The notes under the pieces: model-generated
The model's database searches: none
What the model saw: the letters and a program-made list of their open reading frames with translations, nothing else
Told to the model about the DNA's origin: nothing
Assembly (NCBI RefSeq): GCF_000600335.2
Contig: NZ_KK088561.1
Coordinates: forward strand, 1 to 64,000
Length of the DNA: 64,000 nt
From: Rubellimicrobium mesophilum DSM 19309
GTDB taxonomy: Bacteria; Pseudomonadota; Alphaproteobacteria; Rhodobacterales; Rhodobacteraceae
Direction: 5' to 3'
Position numbers and translations under genes: made by a program
Shown: piece by piece, positions 55,549-64,000 of the stretch
How positions within the stretch are numbered: the stretch's first letter is position 1
Layout of the letters: the number at the start of each line of letters is the position of its first letter

Positions 55549-55809
55549 ATGATCGCCCGCACCCTCATCGCCTCCCTTGCCCTGACGCTCGCCCTCGGCG
55601 GCGCTGCCCGCGCCGAGGACGCCGAGGCCGCCCTCGACCCCGCCAAGGAGGCCCAGGTCCGCGACACCCTCTCGCAGCAAGGCTACGACGTCCGCTCGGT
55701 CGGCATGGAGGACGGCCGGATCGAGGTCTACGCCGTCAAGGACGGAGCGATGGTCGAGATCTACCTCGCCGACGACCTCTCGATCGCCGAGGTGAAGCAG
55801 GAGGACTGA
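55549..55809 (+). CDS. PepSY-domain periplasmic protein
   Basis: This 86-residue protein has a signal peptide ([20 protein letters not shown]) and a single PepSY domain, with [30 protein letters not shown]. PepSY domains are small inhibitory or sensing modules of the periplasm. It lies 51 bp upstream of the cytochrome b561 gene, a pairing often seen with membrane cytochromes. AGAAGGAC precedes the ATG. Confidence 0.85.
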   Translation: MIARTLIASLALTLALGGAARAEDAEAALDPAKEAQVRDTLSQQGYDVRSVGMEDGRIEVYAVKDGAMVEIYLADDLSIAEVKQED

Positions 55810-55860
55810 GGCCCCGGCGGCCCGGCCCTCCCCGGGCCGCCCCTCCCTGGGAGAGATGCC

Positions 55861-56403
55861 ATGACGACACGAACCAAGGTCTGGGACCCCGTCGTGCGGG
55901 TCTTCCACTGGACGCTGGTGACGCTCTTCGCCGCCAACGCCGTCCTGACCGACCCCGAGCACAAGATCCACCACTACGTCGGCTACGCCATCGCCGCGCT
56001 TGTCCTGCTGCGCCTCGCCTGGGGCCTCGTCGGCAGCCGCTACGCCCGCTTCGCCTCCTTCCCGCCGAACCCCCGCGCCGCGCTGGAGCAGCTGGCCGAC
56101 GTGCTGACCGGGCGCCGGCGCATCCACCTGGGGCACACGCCGCTGGGTGCGCTGATGATCTACAACCTCCTCCTCGCGCTCGCCGTCATCACCGCCTCCG
56201 GCTACGCCATGACGACCGTCGCGTTCTGGGGCGTCAAGTGGATGGAGGAACTCCACGAGGCCGCCGTGACCTGGGCCGAGATTTCCGTCCTCGTCCATGT
56301 CGCGGCCGTGATCTGGGAAAGCCGCCGGACCGGGGTGAACCTTCCCAGGGCCATGGTCACGGGCTACAAGGAAGTCCCCGAGGACGTCATGATCGCCGAA
56401 TGA
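55861..56403 (+). CDS. Cytochrome b561-type membrane protein
   Basis: This 180-residue four-helix cytochrome b has [20 protein letters not shown] (His in helix 1), [20 protein letters not shown] (helix 2), [20 protein letters not shown] and [13 protein letters not shown] (helix 4 His). The VxDPxVRxFHW start is the signature of the prokaryotic di-heme b561 group, which moves electrons between the quinone pool and periplasmic carriers. The stop overlaps the putative ATG of the LuxR-type gene (ATGA). Confidence 0.92.
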   Translation: MTTRTKVWDPVVRVFHWTLVTLFAANAVLTDPEHKIHHYVGYAIAALVLLRLAWGLVGSRYARFASFPPNPRAALEQLADVLTGRRRIHLGHTPLGALMIYNLLLALAVITASGYAMTTVAFWGVKWMEELHEAAVTWAEISVLVHVAAVIWESRRTGVNLPRAMVTGYKEVPEDVMIAE

Positions 56404-56979
56404 GTCCCTCCGCCCCACGCCCGACCCGGACCATCGTCCTGGGTCACGATCGCGGTGCAGGTCGTCTGCGCCGCGTTCTTCCTCTGGGACGCCACGGAGG
56501 ACTACATCGACCTGGGCCAGAGGTCGCTCAACTTCCACCTCTCGATCGAATCACTGGCCGTCCTGACGCTCTGCATCGCCATCGCGCTGGAGATCGGCCA
56601 GTTCGTCGGCCTCGTGCGGCGCGAGGCCCACATGGTGAGGAGCCTCACCGCCGCCGGCCGCGCCCTGCACGAGCTGATCGAGGAGTACTTCGCCGAGTGG
56701 CGGCTGACCCCGTCCGAGAGGGACGTCGCCACCTTCCTCATCAAGGGCGCCGACATCGCCGAGATCGCCCGCCTGCGCGGCAGCGCCGAGGGCACCGTCA
56801 AGGCGCATCTCAACGCCATCTACCGCAAGGCCGGCGTCTCCGGCCGGCCCGCCCTGGTCTCCCTCCTGATCGAGGACCTGATGACCGAGCCGCTGATCGG
56901 CCGCGCCGCGCCGGCCCCGACCCAGGGAGAACCGGCGTCCCGAGAGGATCGCTCTGGAAAAGATCTCACGATCGGATAG
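56400..56979 (+). pseudogene. Membrane-anchored LuxR-type regulator, apparent frameshift
   Basis: The joined protein is about 192 residues. It has an N-terminal transmembrane region (TIVL + [17 protein letters not shown]), a second hydrophobic segment (LAVLTLCIAIALEIGQFVGL), a coiled helix with LTAAGRALHELIEEYFAEW, and a C-terminal LuxR/GerE helix-turn-helix (LTPSERDVATFLIKGADIAE, EGTVKAHLNAIYRKAGVSGR). A GGG run at 56440-56442 seems to have one base too many; otherwise the start would have to be internal, near 56455. Coupling to the b561 gene suggests it senses a membrane redox or periplasmic signal. Confidence 0.78.
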
Positions 56980-57018
56980 GCTCCAACCTCACGAGTCGGT
57001 GTTCGGGACAGGTTGAGG

Positions 57019-57618
57019 ATGACCATACAGCCAACGCGTATCGGCGCGCTCCTCTGCGCGGCAGGGCTCGCTTGGGCCGGTGCGGCCACGGCCGACACGA
57101 TTTCGACGATGAACCGCACGGCGCTCTTCCGGTCGCAGGTCGCGGTTCTCGACGGGCGGGCGGCGCAGCAGTATAACAACTCGACGCGGCTCCAGCCCCC
57201 CCGGGCCGAGGTTCCGCCGCTCGCAGCCGCCGTGCCCTCCTACAGCGGCCCCGCCTCGAGCCAGTGGTTCGAGCCCGCCCGCGCCGCCGCCCGCCGCCAC
57301 GGCATCCCCGAGGACCTCTTCCTCCGCCTCGTCCGCCAGGAGTCGGGCTGGTATTCCGGCGCCCTGTCGCCCAAGGGCGCCATCGGCCTCGCCCAGCTCA
57401 TGCCCGACACGGCGCGCCTCATGGGCGTGGACCCGACCGACCCGCAGCAGAACCTCGACGGTGGCGCCCGCTACCTCAAGCGGCAGTTCGACCGTTTCGG
57501 AAGCTGGCCCCTGGCGCTCGCCGCCTACAACGCCGGCCCCGAGGCGGTGGAGCAATACGGCGGCATCCCGCCCTATGCCGAGACGCAGGGCTACGTGCAG
57601 GCGATCTGGGGCGGCTGA
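57019..57618 (+). CDS. Lytic transglycosylase (SLT domain)
   Basis: This 199-residue exported murein hydrolase has a signal peptide ([20 protein letters not shown]). The SLT domain is from about 85 to 195, with catalytic Glu in [20 protein letters not shown], then [31 protein letters not shown] and [18 protein letters not shown]. It cleaves the glycan strand of peptidoglycan. This short form is of the kind used for local cell-wall opening. ATG 57019 is preferred to TTG 57013. The 125-bp gap after it shows no gene. Confidence 0.93.
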   Translation: MTIQPTRIGALLCAAGLAWAGAATADTISTMNRTALFRSQVAVLDGRAAQQYNNSTRLQPPRAEVPPLAAAVPSYSGPASSQWFEPARAAARRHGIPEDLFLRLVRQESGWYSGALSPKGAIGLAQLMPDTARLMGVDPTDPQQNLDGGARYLKRQFDRFGSWPLALAAYNAGPEAVEQYGGIPPYAETQGYVQAIWGG

Positions 57619-57743
57619 CGCCCCCACCAGCGGGCCGTGAGCACCCGACACCTGCAGGGCCGCCGATGCGCGACAGCCACGGGTGGTCCGCCCCCCGTCC
57701 CCGTAGGACGCCGCGTGGCGTAGGGGAAGGAGGTCGGCTCCCT

Positions 57744-59921
57744 CTACTCCGCCGCCATCCGGATCACCGGCTGCATCGTGGCCAGCACCTCGTCCGGCAG
57801 GTGGCACTTGACCTGATGTCCCGGAACCAGCTCCCGCATCGGCGGAACCTCCACCTCGCAGAGGGTCCCCGGAGCTTCGGCGCCATCGCGGGAGGGGACG
57901 TGCCGCTTGCGTGGGCACCGCGTCTGGAAGGGGGCAGCCCGGCGGCGGGTTCATGGCCGAGGGGATCTCGCCCTCCAGCACGATGTGCGTCTTCTCCACC
58001 TTGGTGTCCGCGACGGGCACGGCCGACAGCAGCGCCTCGGTGTAGGGATGGTAGGGCGGCGCGAAGACCTGGTCCGTGGACCCGATCTCGACCACATGGC
58101 CCAGGTACATCACCAGCACCCGGTCCGAGAGGTAGCGCACGATCCCCAGGTCGTGGCTGATGAAGAGGAGCGTCGTCCGCTCCTTCCGCTGGATGTCCAT
58201 CAGCAGGTCCGTGACCGCCGCCTGCACCGACACGTCGAGCGCCGAGACCGGCTCGTCCGCGACGACCACCTTCGCCCCCCGGCGAAGGCCCGCGCGATCC
58301 CCACCCGCTGCTTCTGCCCGCCCGAGAGCTGGCGCGGCATCCGGTCCGCGAAGGCCCGGGGCAACTTCACGAGGTCGAGGAGTTCCAGCATCCGTTGGCG
58401 CCGATCGGCGTCGGAGTTGCCGACGTGGAAGACCTCCAGCGCCCGGATGATCTGCCGCCCGACGGTCATCGAGGGGTTCAGCGTGTCGAAGGGGTTCTGG
58501 AAAACCATCTGCACGGACGACACCATGTCGGTGTTGCGCTTCTCGATGGGCGTGTTCTGGATATTCTCGTCGAAGAGCATGATGTTGCCCGACGTCGCCG
58601 TCTCGAGGCCCATCAGCACCTTGGCGAAGGTGGACTTGCCGCAGCCCGATTCGCCCACGATGGCCAGAGTCTCGCCCTCGCGCGCCTCGAAGCTCAGCGT
58701 CTCGTTGGCCTTCACGACCTTGGCAGGCCCGCCGCCGAGCCCGCTGCCGCCCACCTCGTAGTACTTCCGCAGGTCCTCCATGCGAAGGACGACGCGACCC
58801 GGCTCGACCTTCTCCTTGGTCTCGCTCGCCTGCAGCGGGGCGCCCCAGTCGATCTCCTGGAAGCGCAGGCAGCGGGTGTCGTGGCGCAGGTCGCCCTCCA
58901 CGCCGAACATCGGGATCTCCTGCGCGTCGCAGCGCCCCTTCTGGAAATAGTCGCAGCGCGGCCCGAAGTTGCAGCCCGGCGGACGTTCATGCGGCAGGGG
59001 AAAGTTGCCTGGTATGCTCTTGAGCGGCCTCATGTTCTTGTCGGCGCCGGGCAGGGGGATCGAACGGAACAGCGCCTGCGTGTAGGGGTGGCGCATCTTG
59101 TCGAACACGTCCACGATGGACCCGCGCTCGACCGCCTCGCCCGAGTACATCACGCAGATGCGGTCGCAGGTCTCCAGCACCAGCCCGAGATTGTGGCTGA
59201 TGAAGAGCATCGAGGTCCCGTACTTCCGCCCGAGATCCTTGACGAGCTGCACCACCGCCGCCTCGACCGTCACGTCGAGCGCCGTCGTCGGCTCGTCGAG
59301 GATCAACAGCGACGGCCGCGCCATCAGCGCCATGGCGATGACGATCCGCTGCTGCTGCCCGCCCGAGAGCTGGTGCGGGTAGCTCCTCAGGATGCGCTCC
59401 GGGTCCGGCAGCCGCACGTCCCGCACGACCTCCAGCGCCCGGGCGCGCGCCTCCTCCGCACTGGCGCCCTGGTGGATCATCGGCACTTCCATGAGCTGCC
59501 GACCCACCGTCAGGGCCGGGTTCAAGGAGGCCATGGGCTCCTGGTAGATCATGGCGATCTCCGAGCCCCTGATCTTCCGCAGCTCCGCCGGCGTCATCTT
59601 GGCGAGGTCGCGCCCCTTGAACAGCACCCGCCCGCCGACGATCCGCCCGTTGACGCCGAGGTCCTGCATGACCCCGAGCGCCACGGTGGACTTCCCGCAG
59701 CCCGACTCCCCCACGAGGCCCACGGCCTCGCCCGGCATGACGGAGCAGGAGAAGGACATCACGGCCGGGATCTCCCGCGTCCGAGTGAAGAACGAGATGG
59801 ACAGGTCCTCGATCTCCAGGATCGGCGCGGCCGGCCGGTCGAGGAGCGCCATGGCGGATTCCATCGTCCCGATGGGCGAGGAGGCGGGCAGGGAGCTGGA
59901 GAACGGATATGCGTCGGCCAT
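57744..59921 (-). pseudogene. Peptide/nickel-type ABC transporter double ATPase (DppD-DppF fusion), two apparent frameshifts
   Basis: The joined protein is about 725 residues with two ATPase halves. The first has GESGCGKST, LSGGQQQRIVIAMAL and LLILDEPTTALD, and an oligopeptide C-terminal domain with Cys-rich GCNFGPRCDYFQKGRC. The second has GESGCGKST, LSGGQKQRVGIARAFAG, VVVADEPVSALDVS, and a C-terminal domain ending GCP(F/L)...VIRMAAE. Frames break in the six-C run at 58275-58280 and in the five-G run at 57930-57934 (both plus-strand bases). With these fixed the stop is TAG at 57744-57746. It follows the permease gene by 4 bp. Confidence 0.88.
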
Positions 59922-59925
59922 GGCG

Positions 59926-61376
59926 TCAGTCCCTCAGCGACTCTTCCCGCAGCCCGTCCGCGAGGAGGTTGAGCCCCAGGACGAGGCTCAGCAGCGCCAC
60001 GGCGGGCACGAGCGCGGGATGCGGGAACACCGACAGCAGTTGCCGGCCCGCGTTGATGGTGGAGCCCCAGTCGGGGCTGTCAGGAGGCAGGCCCAGCCCG
60101 AAGAAGCCCAGCGTGCCGAGCAGGATGGTGGTGTAGCCGATCCGCAGGCAGAAATCGACGATCAGCGGCCCCCGGGCGTTGGGCAGGATCTCCCAGAGCA
60201 TGATGTACCAGGGCCTCTCCCCCCGCGTCTGCGCCGCCGCCACGTAGTCCCGCGTCTTGATGTCCATGGTGAGCCCCCGCACGATGCGGAACACCGTGGC
60301 GAGTTCACGAAGACCACCGAGACGAAGACACGAGGAGCCCCCGACGGGATGTCGAAGAGGTCGAGCGGCCCCATGAAGGCGATCGGCGTTCCCGTCTGGC
60401 TGATGAGCGACAGGTAGAGCCAGCCCAGGACGAACAGCGAGACCGCCAGCATCGGCACGGCCTTCTGGCGCTGGGTGTGGAAGCGGCTCCAGATCAGGAC
60501 CGAGGTGAAGATCAGCGGGAATATGAACAGCCCGACGGCCATGAAGCTCGGGATGCCGGTCTGGATCATCTCCGGCGTCACGAGGAGGTAGAAGAGCAGG
60601 ATCACCGGGAAGGCGAGGATCAGGTTCGCCAGGAAGGAGATCAGGGTGTCGAGCCGCCCGCCGAAGTAGCCCGCCGGCAGCCCCAGCGTGATCCCCACCA
60701 TGAAGGCGAAGACGGTGGCGAGCGGGGCGATCTGGATCACCACCCAGGCCCCATGCACCATCCGCGAGAACACGTCGCGCGCCAGCGCGTCCCCGCCCAG
60801 CAGGTAATGCGACCCCGGCCCGAGAACCTCGGCCCCCGGCACCGGAACACCCGGCGGCTTGTTCTTGAGGCCTGAGATCGCGGTCAGCGGATCATGCGTG
60901 GCGATCAGGTCGAAGACCCCCGCCGCGATGGCGGTGAACAGCCAGAACATGACGAGGCCGAAGCCGATCATGCCGATCGTGGAGTCGAACAGCCTCCCGT
61001 AGAGCCCGAGCTTCCTCTTGTAGGCGATCGACACCGCGAAGGTCACCGCCAGGGCGATCCAGACCGGCAGGAAGCGCTTGGCGATGCAGCCGACGATTCC
61101 CGCGGCGCCCCACGGCAAGGCGATCCCGCCCACGACATAGGCGAGGAGCACGAGGCCCAGCAGGCTTCCTGCCGCCCTCAGCGCCAGGGCGGCCATGACC
61201 CTCGGCCCCATGCGGACGGCGAGCGTCCCGTCCGGGTTCACCTCGACGTCCGAGGCCGGAGCGACCAGCCCGACCAGGAGGTAGAGCACGAGCGCGACCG
61301 CGAAGGCGGCGGCCGCGACCCAGAGCACCGGGTTCAGCCACGCTCCAAGGATTCCCGTCCAGGTCAGCGGCTCCAA
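59926..61376 (-). pseudogene. Peptide-type ABC transporter permease (DppC-like), apparent frameshift
   Basis: The joined protein is about 483 residues, long for DppC. The N-terminal 150 residues contain extra helices (WVAAAAFAVALVLYLLVGLV, LLGLVLLAYVVGGIALPWGA). The conserved part has HYLLGGDALARDVFSRMVHG and the EAA region DYVAAAQTRGERPWYIMLWEILPN. A base seems to be missing at about 60300, where FVNS should continue ATVFRIVRGLT. TTG 61376 is used as start because GGAGG lies upstream and no ATG is available. It lies 10 bp after the DppB-like gene. The family imports peptides, nickel or sugars. Confidence 0.86.
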
Positions 61377-61386
61377 GCGGGCCTCC

Positions 61387-62433
61387 TCAGGAGAGCCGGA
61401 GGCGGGGGTTCAGGTAGACATACCCCACGTCCGAGATGAGTTGCGTGAGCAGCACCACGACCACCGACACGACCGAGATGCCGAGCAGCAGCTCGATGTC
61501 GTTGTTCCCGGCCGCCTCGACCAGGGTCCAGCCGAAGCCCTTGTAGTTGAAGAGCGACTCCACGATCACCACCCCGGTCAGCAGCCAGGGGATCTGGAGC
61601 ATGATGACCGTGAAGGGCGCGATCAGGGCGTTCCGCAGCGCGTGCCGCAGGACGACCTGCGGGAAGCTCACGCCCTTGAGGCGCGCCGTGCGGATGTATT
61701 GCGCCGTCATCACCTCGGTCATCGAGGCGCGCGTCATCCGGGCGACGTAGCCCATGGCATAGAGCGCCACGGTCAGCACCGGCAGCGTGAAGTTGACGAG
61801 GTTCGCGTCGTCCATGGCCGATGTCGCCGAGCCGTTGAACCACTTGAGCCCCACGGCCGAGGAGGTGAACACGGCGATGAACACGACGCCCGACACGTAC
61901 TCGGGCGTCGCCGTGATGGCGATGGAGGCCGTGGACAGGACCCGGTCCGTCCGCGACCCCTCCCGCATCCCGGCCAGGATGCCCAGGATCAGCGCCCCCG
62001 GGACCATGACCACAAGGACCCAGGCCATCAGCTTGCCGGTCAGGGCGAGACGGGTTCCGATGACGCTGGCGACGTCCTCCCGGAAGACCCGGCTGTAGCC
62101 CCAGTCGCCCTGGAGGATGCCACAGAATCGCGGCGCCTCCGCGGGGTCCTGGCCACTGGCGATGCAGCGGCCCCGGACGGCGCCGCTCTCGTCCGTGGTG
62201 GTCCAGCCGGGCAGCACGCCCAGCCATTCGCCGTAGCGGACGAGGAGAGGCTGGCCGAAGCCGTTCTTGTCCAGCCAGCTCTCCACCTCGGCATCGGTGA
62301 TCCGCGAGCCAGCCTCGGTCTTGGCGATCTTCTCGAGGTTGGGCGCCAGGTTCGTCAGCCAGAACACCAGGAAGGTCAGGCAGATGGCCGTGCCCAGCAT
62401 GGTGAGAAGGCGTCGAGCTATGAACATCAGCAT
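61387..62433 (-). CDS. Peptide-type ABC transporter permease (DppB-like)
   Basis: This 348-residue permease begins with FIARRLLTMLGTAICLTFLV, the standard start of DppB subunits. A long periplasmic loop follows (about 30-120, with two Cys in GRCIASG...RFCG). The EAA region is YIRTARLKGVSFPQVVLRHAL, then LVEAAGNNDIELLLG. It is in an operon with the binding-protein gene upstream (80-bp gap with hairpin) and the second permease downstream. Confidence 0.93.
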   Translation of the reverse strand: MLMFIARRLLTMLGTAICLTFLVFWLTNLAPNLEKIAKTEAGSRITDAEVESWLDKNGFGQPLLVRYGEWLGVLPGWTTTDESGAVRGRCIASGQDPAEAPRFCGILQGDWGYSRVFREDVASVIGTRLALTGKLMAWVLVVMVPGALILGILAGMREGSRTDRVLSTASIAITATPEYVSGVVFIAVFTSSAVGLKWFNGSATSAMDDANLVNFTLPVLTVALYAMGYVARMTRASMTEVMTAQYIRTARLKGVSFPQVVLRHALRNALIAPFTVIMLQIPWLLTGVVIVESLFNYKGFGWTLVEAAGNNDIELLLGISVVSVVVVLLTQLISDVGYVYLNPRLRLS

Positions 62434-62474
62434 CGGGGCATCCCCTTCCGGGCGACGTCAGGCCCGCGCGCGGA

Positions 62475-62492
62475 CGGCGCCACGAGGCGCCG
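62475..62492 (-). terminator. Intercistronic hairpin after the peptide-binding-protein gene
   Basis: CGGCGCC-ACGA-GGCGCCG (plus strand) is a perfect 7-bp stem with tetraloop in the 80-bp gap between the binding-protein stop and the DppB-like start. There is no U-tract. An mRNA-stabilising or attenuating role is likely. Confidence 0.55.
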
Positions 62493-62513
62493 CCCGACCG
62501 GTCACGCGACGGA

Positions 62514-64000
62514 TCAGTTCACGGGCTCCATCCACCACTTGTAGTGGTGATGCTCGAAGGTCGGATGCACGTCGGCGCCGTGGACGTTGGTCGCCGTGTG
62601 CCGGATGAGCGAGCGCCAGTAGGGCTGGATGGCGACGCCCTCGTCCAGCAGGACCTGCTCGATCTTGGCCATCACCTCGCGCCGCGCATCGGCATCGGCG
62701 ATGGAGTTGGCCTGCGCGAGGAGCGCCTCGAAGTCGGGGTTGTTGAACGAGGTCTCGTTCCACGCCGCGCCCGCCTTGTAGGCGAGGTTGAGCACCTGCA
62801 CCCCCAGGGGCCGCATGTTCCAGAGCGTGCAGGACCAGGGATACTTCGTCCAGTCGTTCCAGAAGGTCGAGCCGGGCAGCACCGTCCGCTTGACGTTGAT
62901 GCCCGCGTCGCGGCACTGGGCCGCCACGGCGTCGCAGCTCGCCGATTCGTACTGGTCATCGACCGAGATCAGCTCGAACTCGAAGTCCCCGACGCCCGCG
63001 GCGTCGAGCGCGGCCTTGGCGGCGGCGGGGTCCACCGGCGGGCGATGCACCTCGGCGTATTCCGGGTGGATCGGGCAGACATGATGGTTCTCGGCCACCA
63101 GCCCCAGGTTGTTGTAGCCGAGCTCGAGCACCACCGCGTTGTCGACCGCCTGCTGAAGCGCGCGGCGCACGTCGCGGTTGTTGTAGGGTTCGGCCGCCTG
63201 CTGGAAGCGGATCGCGACGGTGGTCGCGGTCACCGCCTCGGACTTGGCCCATCCCAACCCGTCGTAGATCTCCACGAAGTCGGGCGTGGTCCCGTAGATG
63301 GCGTCGATCTCGCCCGATTCGGCGGCGGCGAGCACGGCGGCCGGGTCGGTGCCGTAGTCGATGTACTCGATCCGGTCGAGGTAGGGGCCGCCATAGACCG
63401 CCGTGCCCCACCAGGTGTGGTCGGGGTTGCGGACGAGGACCTGCTTCACGCCGACCTCGTTCTGCTCGGGCAGCCAGGCGCCGGTGCCGATCGGGTTCGC
63501 GGCGGGGTCGCCGTTGTCGTAGCTCTGGTGGACCACGGCCGCCGGATAGTCGGCCATGTTGGTGACGATCGCGATGTCGGGCGCGCTGAGATGCAGCTTC
63601 ACGGTCGCGGGATCGACGATCTCGACCGCGCCGTCGCGCATCTGGTTGGTGCCCTCGACGTCGCGGAGCGTGTCCATGCGGCCGGCCATGGAGTTGCCCT
63701 CCACGGTGCCGTCGCACCAGCGCTTGATGTTGTTCACCACGTCCTCGGCGGTGAAGTCGTCGCCGTTGTTCCACTTGACGCCCTGGCGGACCTTCAGCGT
63801 CCACTCGGTCGCGTCCTCGTTGGCCTCCCACGACTCGAGGAGCATGGGACGGAGCGACCCGTCGGGCTCGTACTCGACCATGTAGTCGAGCCAGCCCCGA
63901 CCGAAGTTCGCGTATTCCGACCAGTCCCAGGTGCGCGGGTCCTTGGTGGGCCTGAGCTCCATGCTCATGCGCAGCGTGCCGCCCTCGACCGGCGTCATCG
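62514..64000 (-). CDS. Peptide-type ABC transporter substrate-binding protein (family 5), 5' end outside window
   Basis: At least 495 residues are visible; the start and signal peptide lie beyond the right edge. It is a family-5 extracellular solute-binding protein: GGTLRMSMELRPTKDPRTWD at the visible N-terminus, LRPMLLESWEANEDATEWTL, VKWNNGDDFTAEDVVNNIKR, NPIGTGAWLPEQNEVG and DAAGVGDFEFELIS. The class binds peptides, nickel complexes, opines or oligosaccharides. The ligand is not predictable. The long-lobe layout and the dual ATPase match the dipeptide/opine branch. Confidence 0.92.
   Translation of the reverse strand, partial: MTPVEGGTLRMSMELRPTKDPRTWDWSEYANFGRGWLDYMVEYEPDGSLRPMLLESWEANEDATEWTLKVRQGVKWNNGDDFTAEDVVNNIKRWCDGTVEGNSMAGRMDTLRDVEGTNQMRDGAVEIVDPATVKLHLSAPDIAIVTNMADYPAAVVHQSYDNGDPAANPIGTGAWLPEQNEVGVKQVLVRNPDHTWWGTAVYGGPYLDRIEYIDYGTDPAAVLAAAESGEIDAIYGTTPDFVEIYDGLGWAKSEAVTATTVAIRFQQAAEPYNNRDVRRALQQAVDNAVVLELGYNNLGLVAENHHVCPIHPEYAEVHRPPVDPAAAKAALDAAGVGDFEFELISVDDQYESASCDAVAAQCRDAGINVKRTVLPGSTFWNDWTKYPWSCTLWNMRPLGVQVLNLAYKAGAAWNETSFNNPDFEALLAQANSIADADARREVMAKIEQVLLDEGVAIQPYWRSLIRHTATNVHGADVHPTFEHHHYKWWMEPVN

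Noticed and set aside
54558-57176. An 872-codon open frame on the plus strand
   Set aside because: It crosses ssb (opposite strand), the PepSY gene, b561 and the LuxR-type gene in a wrong frame; composition is Arg/Pro-rich.

Overview
The window is about 70% GC and reads as a chromosomal segment of an alphaproteobacterium of the Rhodobacteraceae/Roseobacter type. The indicators are a pccB-pccA-methylmalonyl-CoA mutase operon with a divergent PccR-type regulator, a nirK-nirV denitrification island with pseudoazurin and NnrS, many carbohydrate ABC importers, and serralysin-type RTX C-termini. No rRNA, tRNA, CRISPR array or intact insertion sequence was seen.

Layout. 1-171: end of an RTX protein. 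172-1222: about 1 kb without an intact gene, holding a decayed RTX C-terminus. 1.2-9.5 kb: propionyl-CoA module (pccB, pccA, scpA, a nitronate monooxygenase-like gene) read leftwards, with pccR divergent. 9.6-10.3 kb: P-loop sugar/nucleoside kinase. 10.3-27.6 kb: an unusual catabolic regulon of an MFS transporter, two paralogous two-domain NTF2-like proteins, an AtzG/AtzE-like amidase pair, two histidinol-dehydrogenase-like enzymes, a split CUT1 ABC importer, an SDR, a LacI regulator, a bicupin, a MetE-like protein and an alpha/beta hydrolase. Five copies of one 16-bp palindrome (consensus TTGCATACGTTTGCAA) lie at the promoters of these transcription units, so the block looks like one LacI regulon.

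27.7-39.2 kb: a leftward polyol/sugar operon with mostly overlapping genes: Gfo/Idh/MocA oxidoreductase, isomerase, hydrolase, pentulose-phosphate epimerase family, ROK kinase, LacD-like aldolase, a ROK kinase fused to a P-loop kinase, an FrcBCA-type importer, a threitol/erythritol-type dehydrogenase and an SDR. 39.4-47.9 kb: a rightward sugar/sugar-acid operon (CUT1 importer, four SDRs, one isomerase). 48.0-53.8 kb: denitrification island (nirK, nirV, nnrS, pseudoazurin, Crp/Fnr regulator) with two TTG-N8-CAA boxes. 54.8-57.6 kb: ssb, PepSY protein, cytochrome b561, membrane-anchored LuxR-type regulator, lytic transglycosylase. 57.7-64.0 kb: peptide-type ABC importer whose binding-protein gene runs off the right edge.

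Caveat. At least a dozen otherwise complete genes carry single-base frameshifts, many in short G or C runs. This looks more like uncorrected indels in the assembly than gene decay. The joined, presumably intact, gene is described in each case, but the type is given as pseudogene where the sequence as supplied does not encode one continuous protein.
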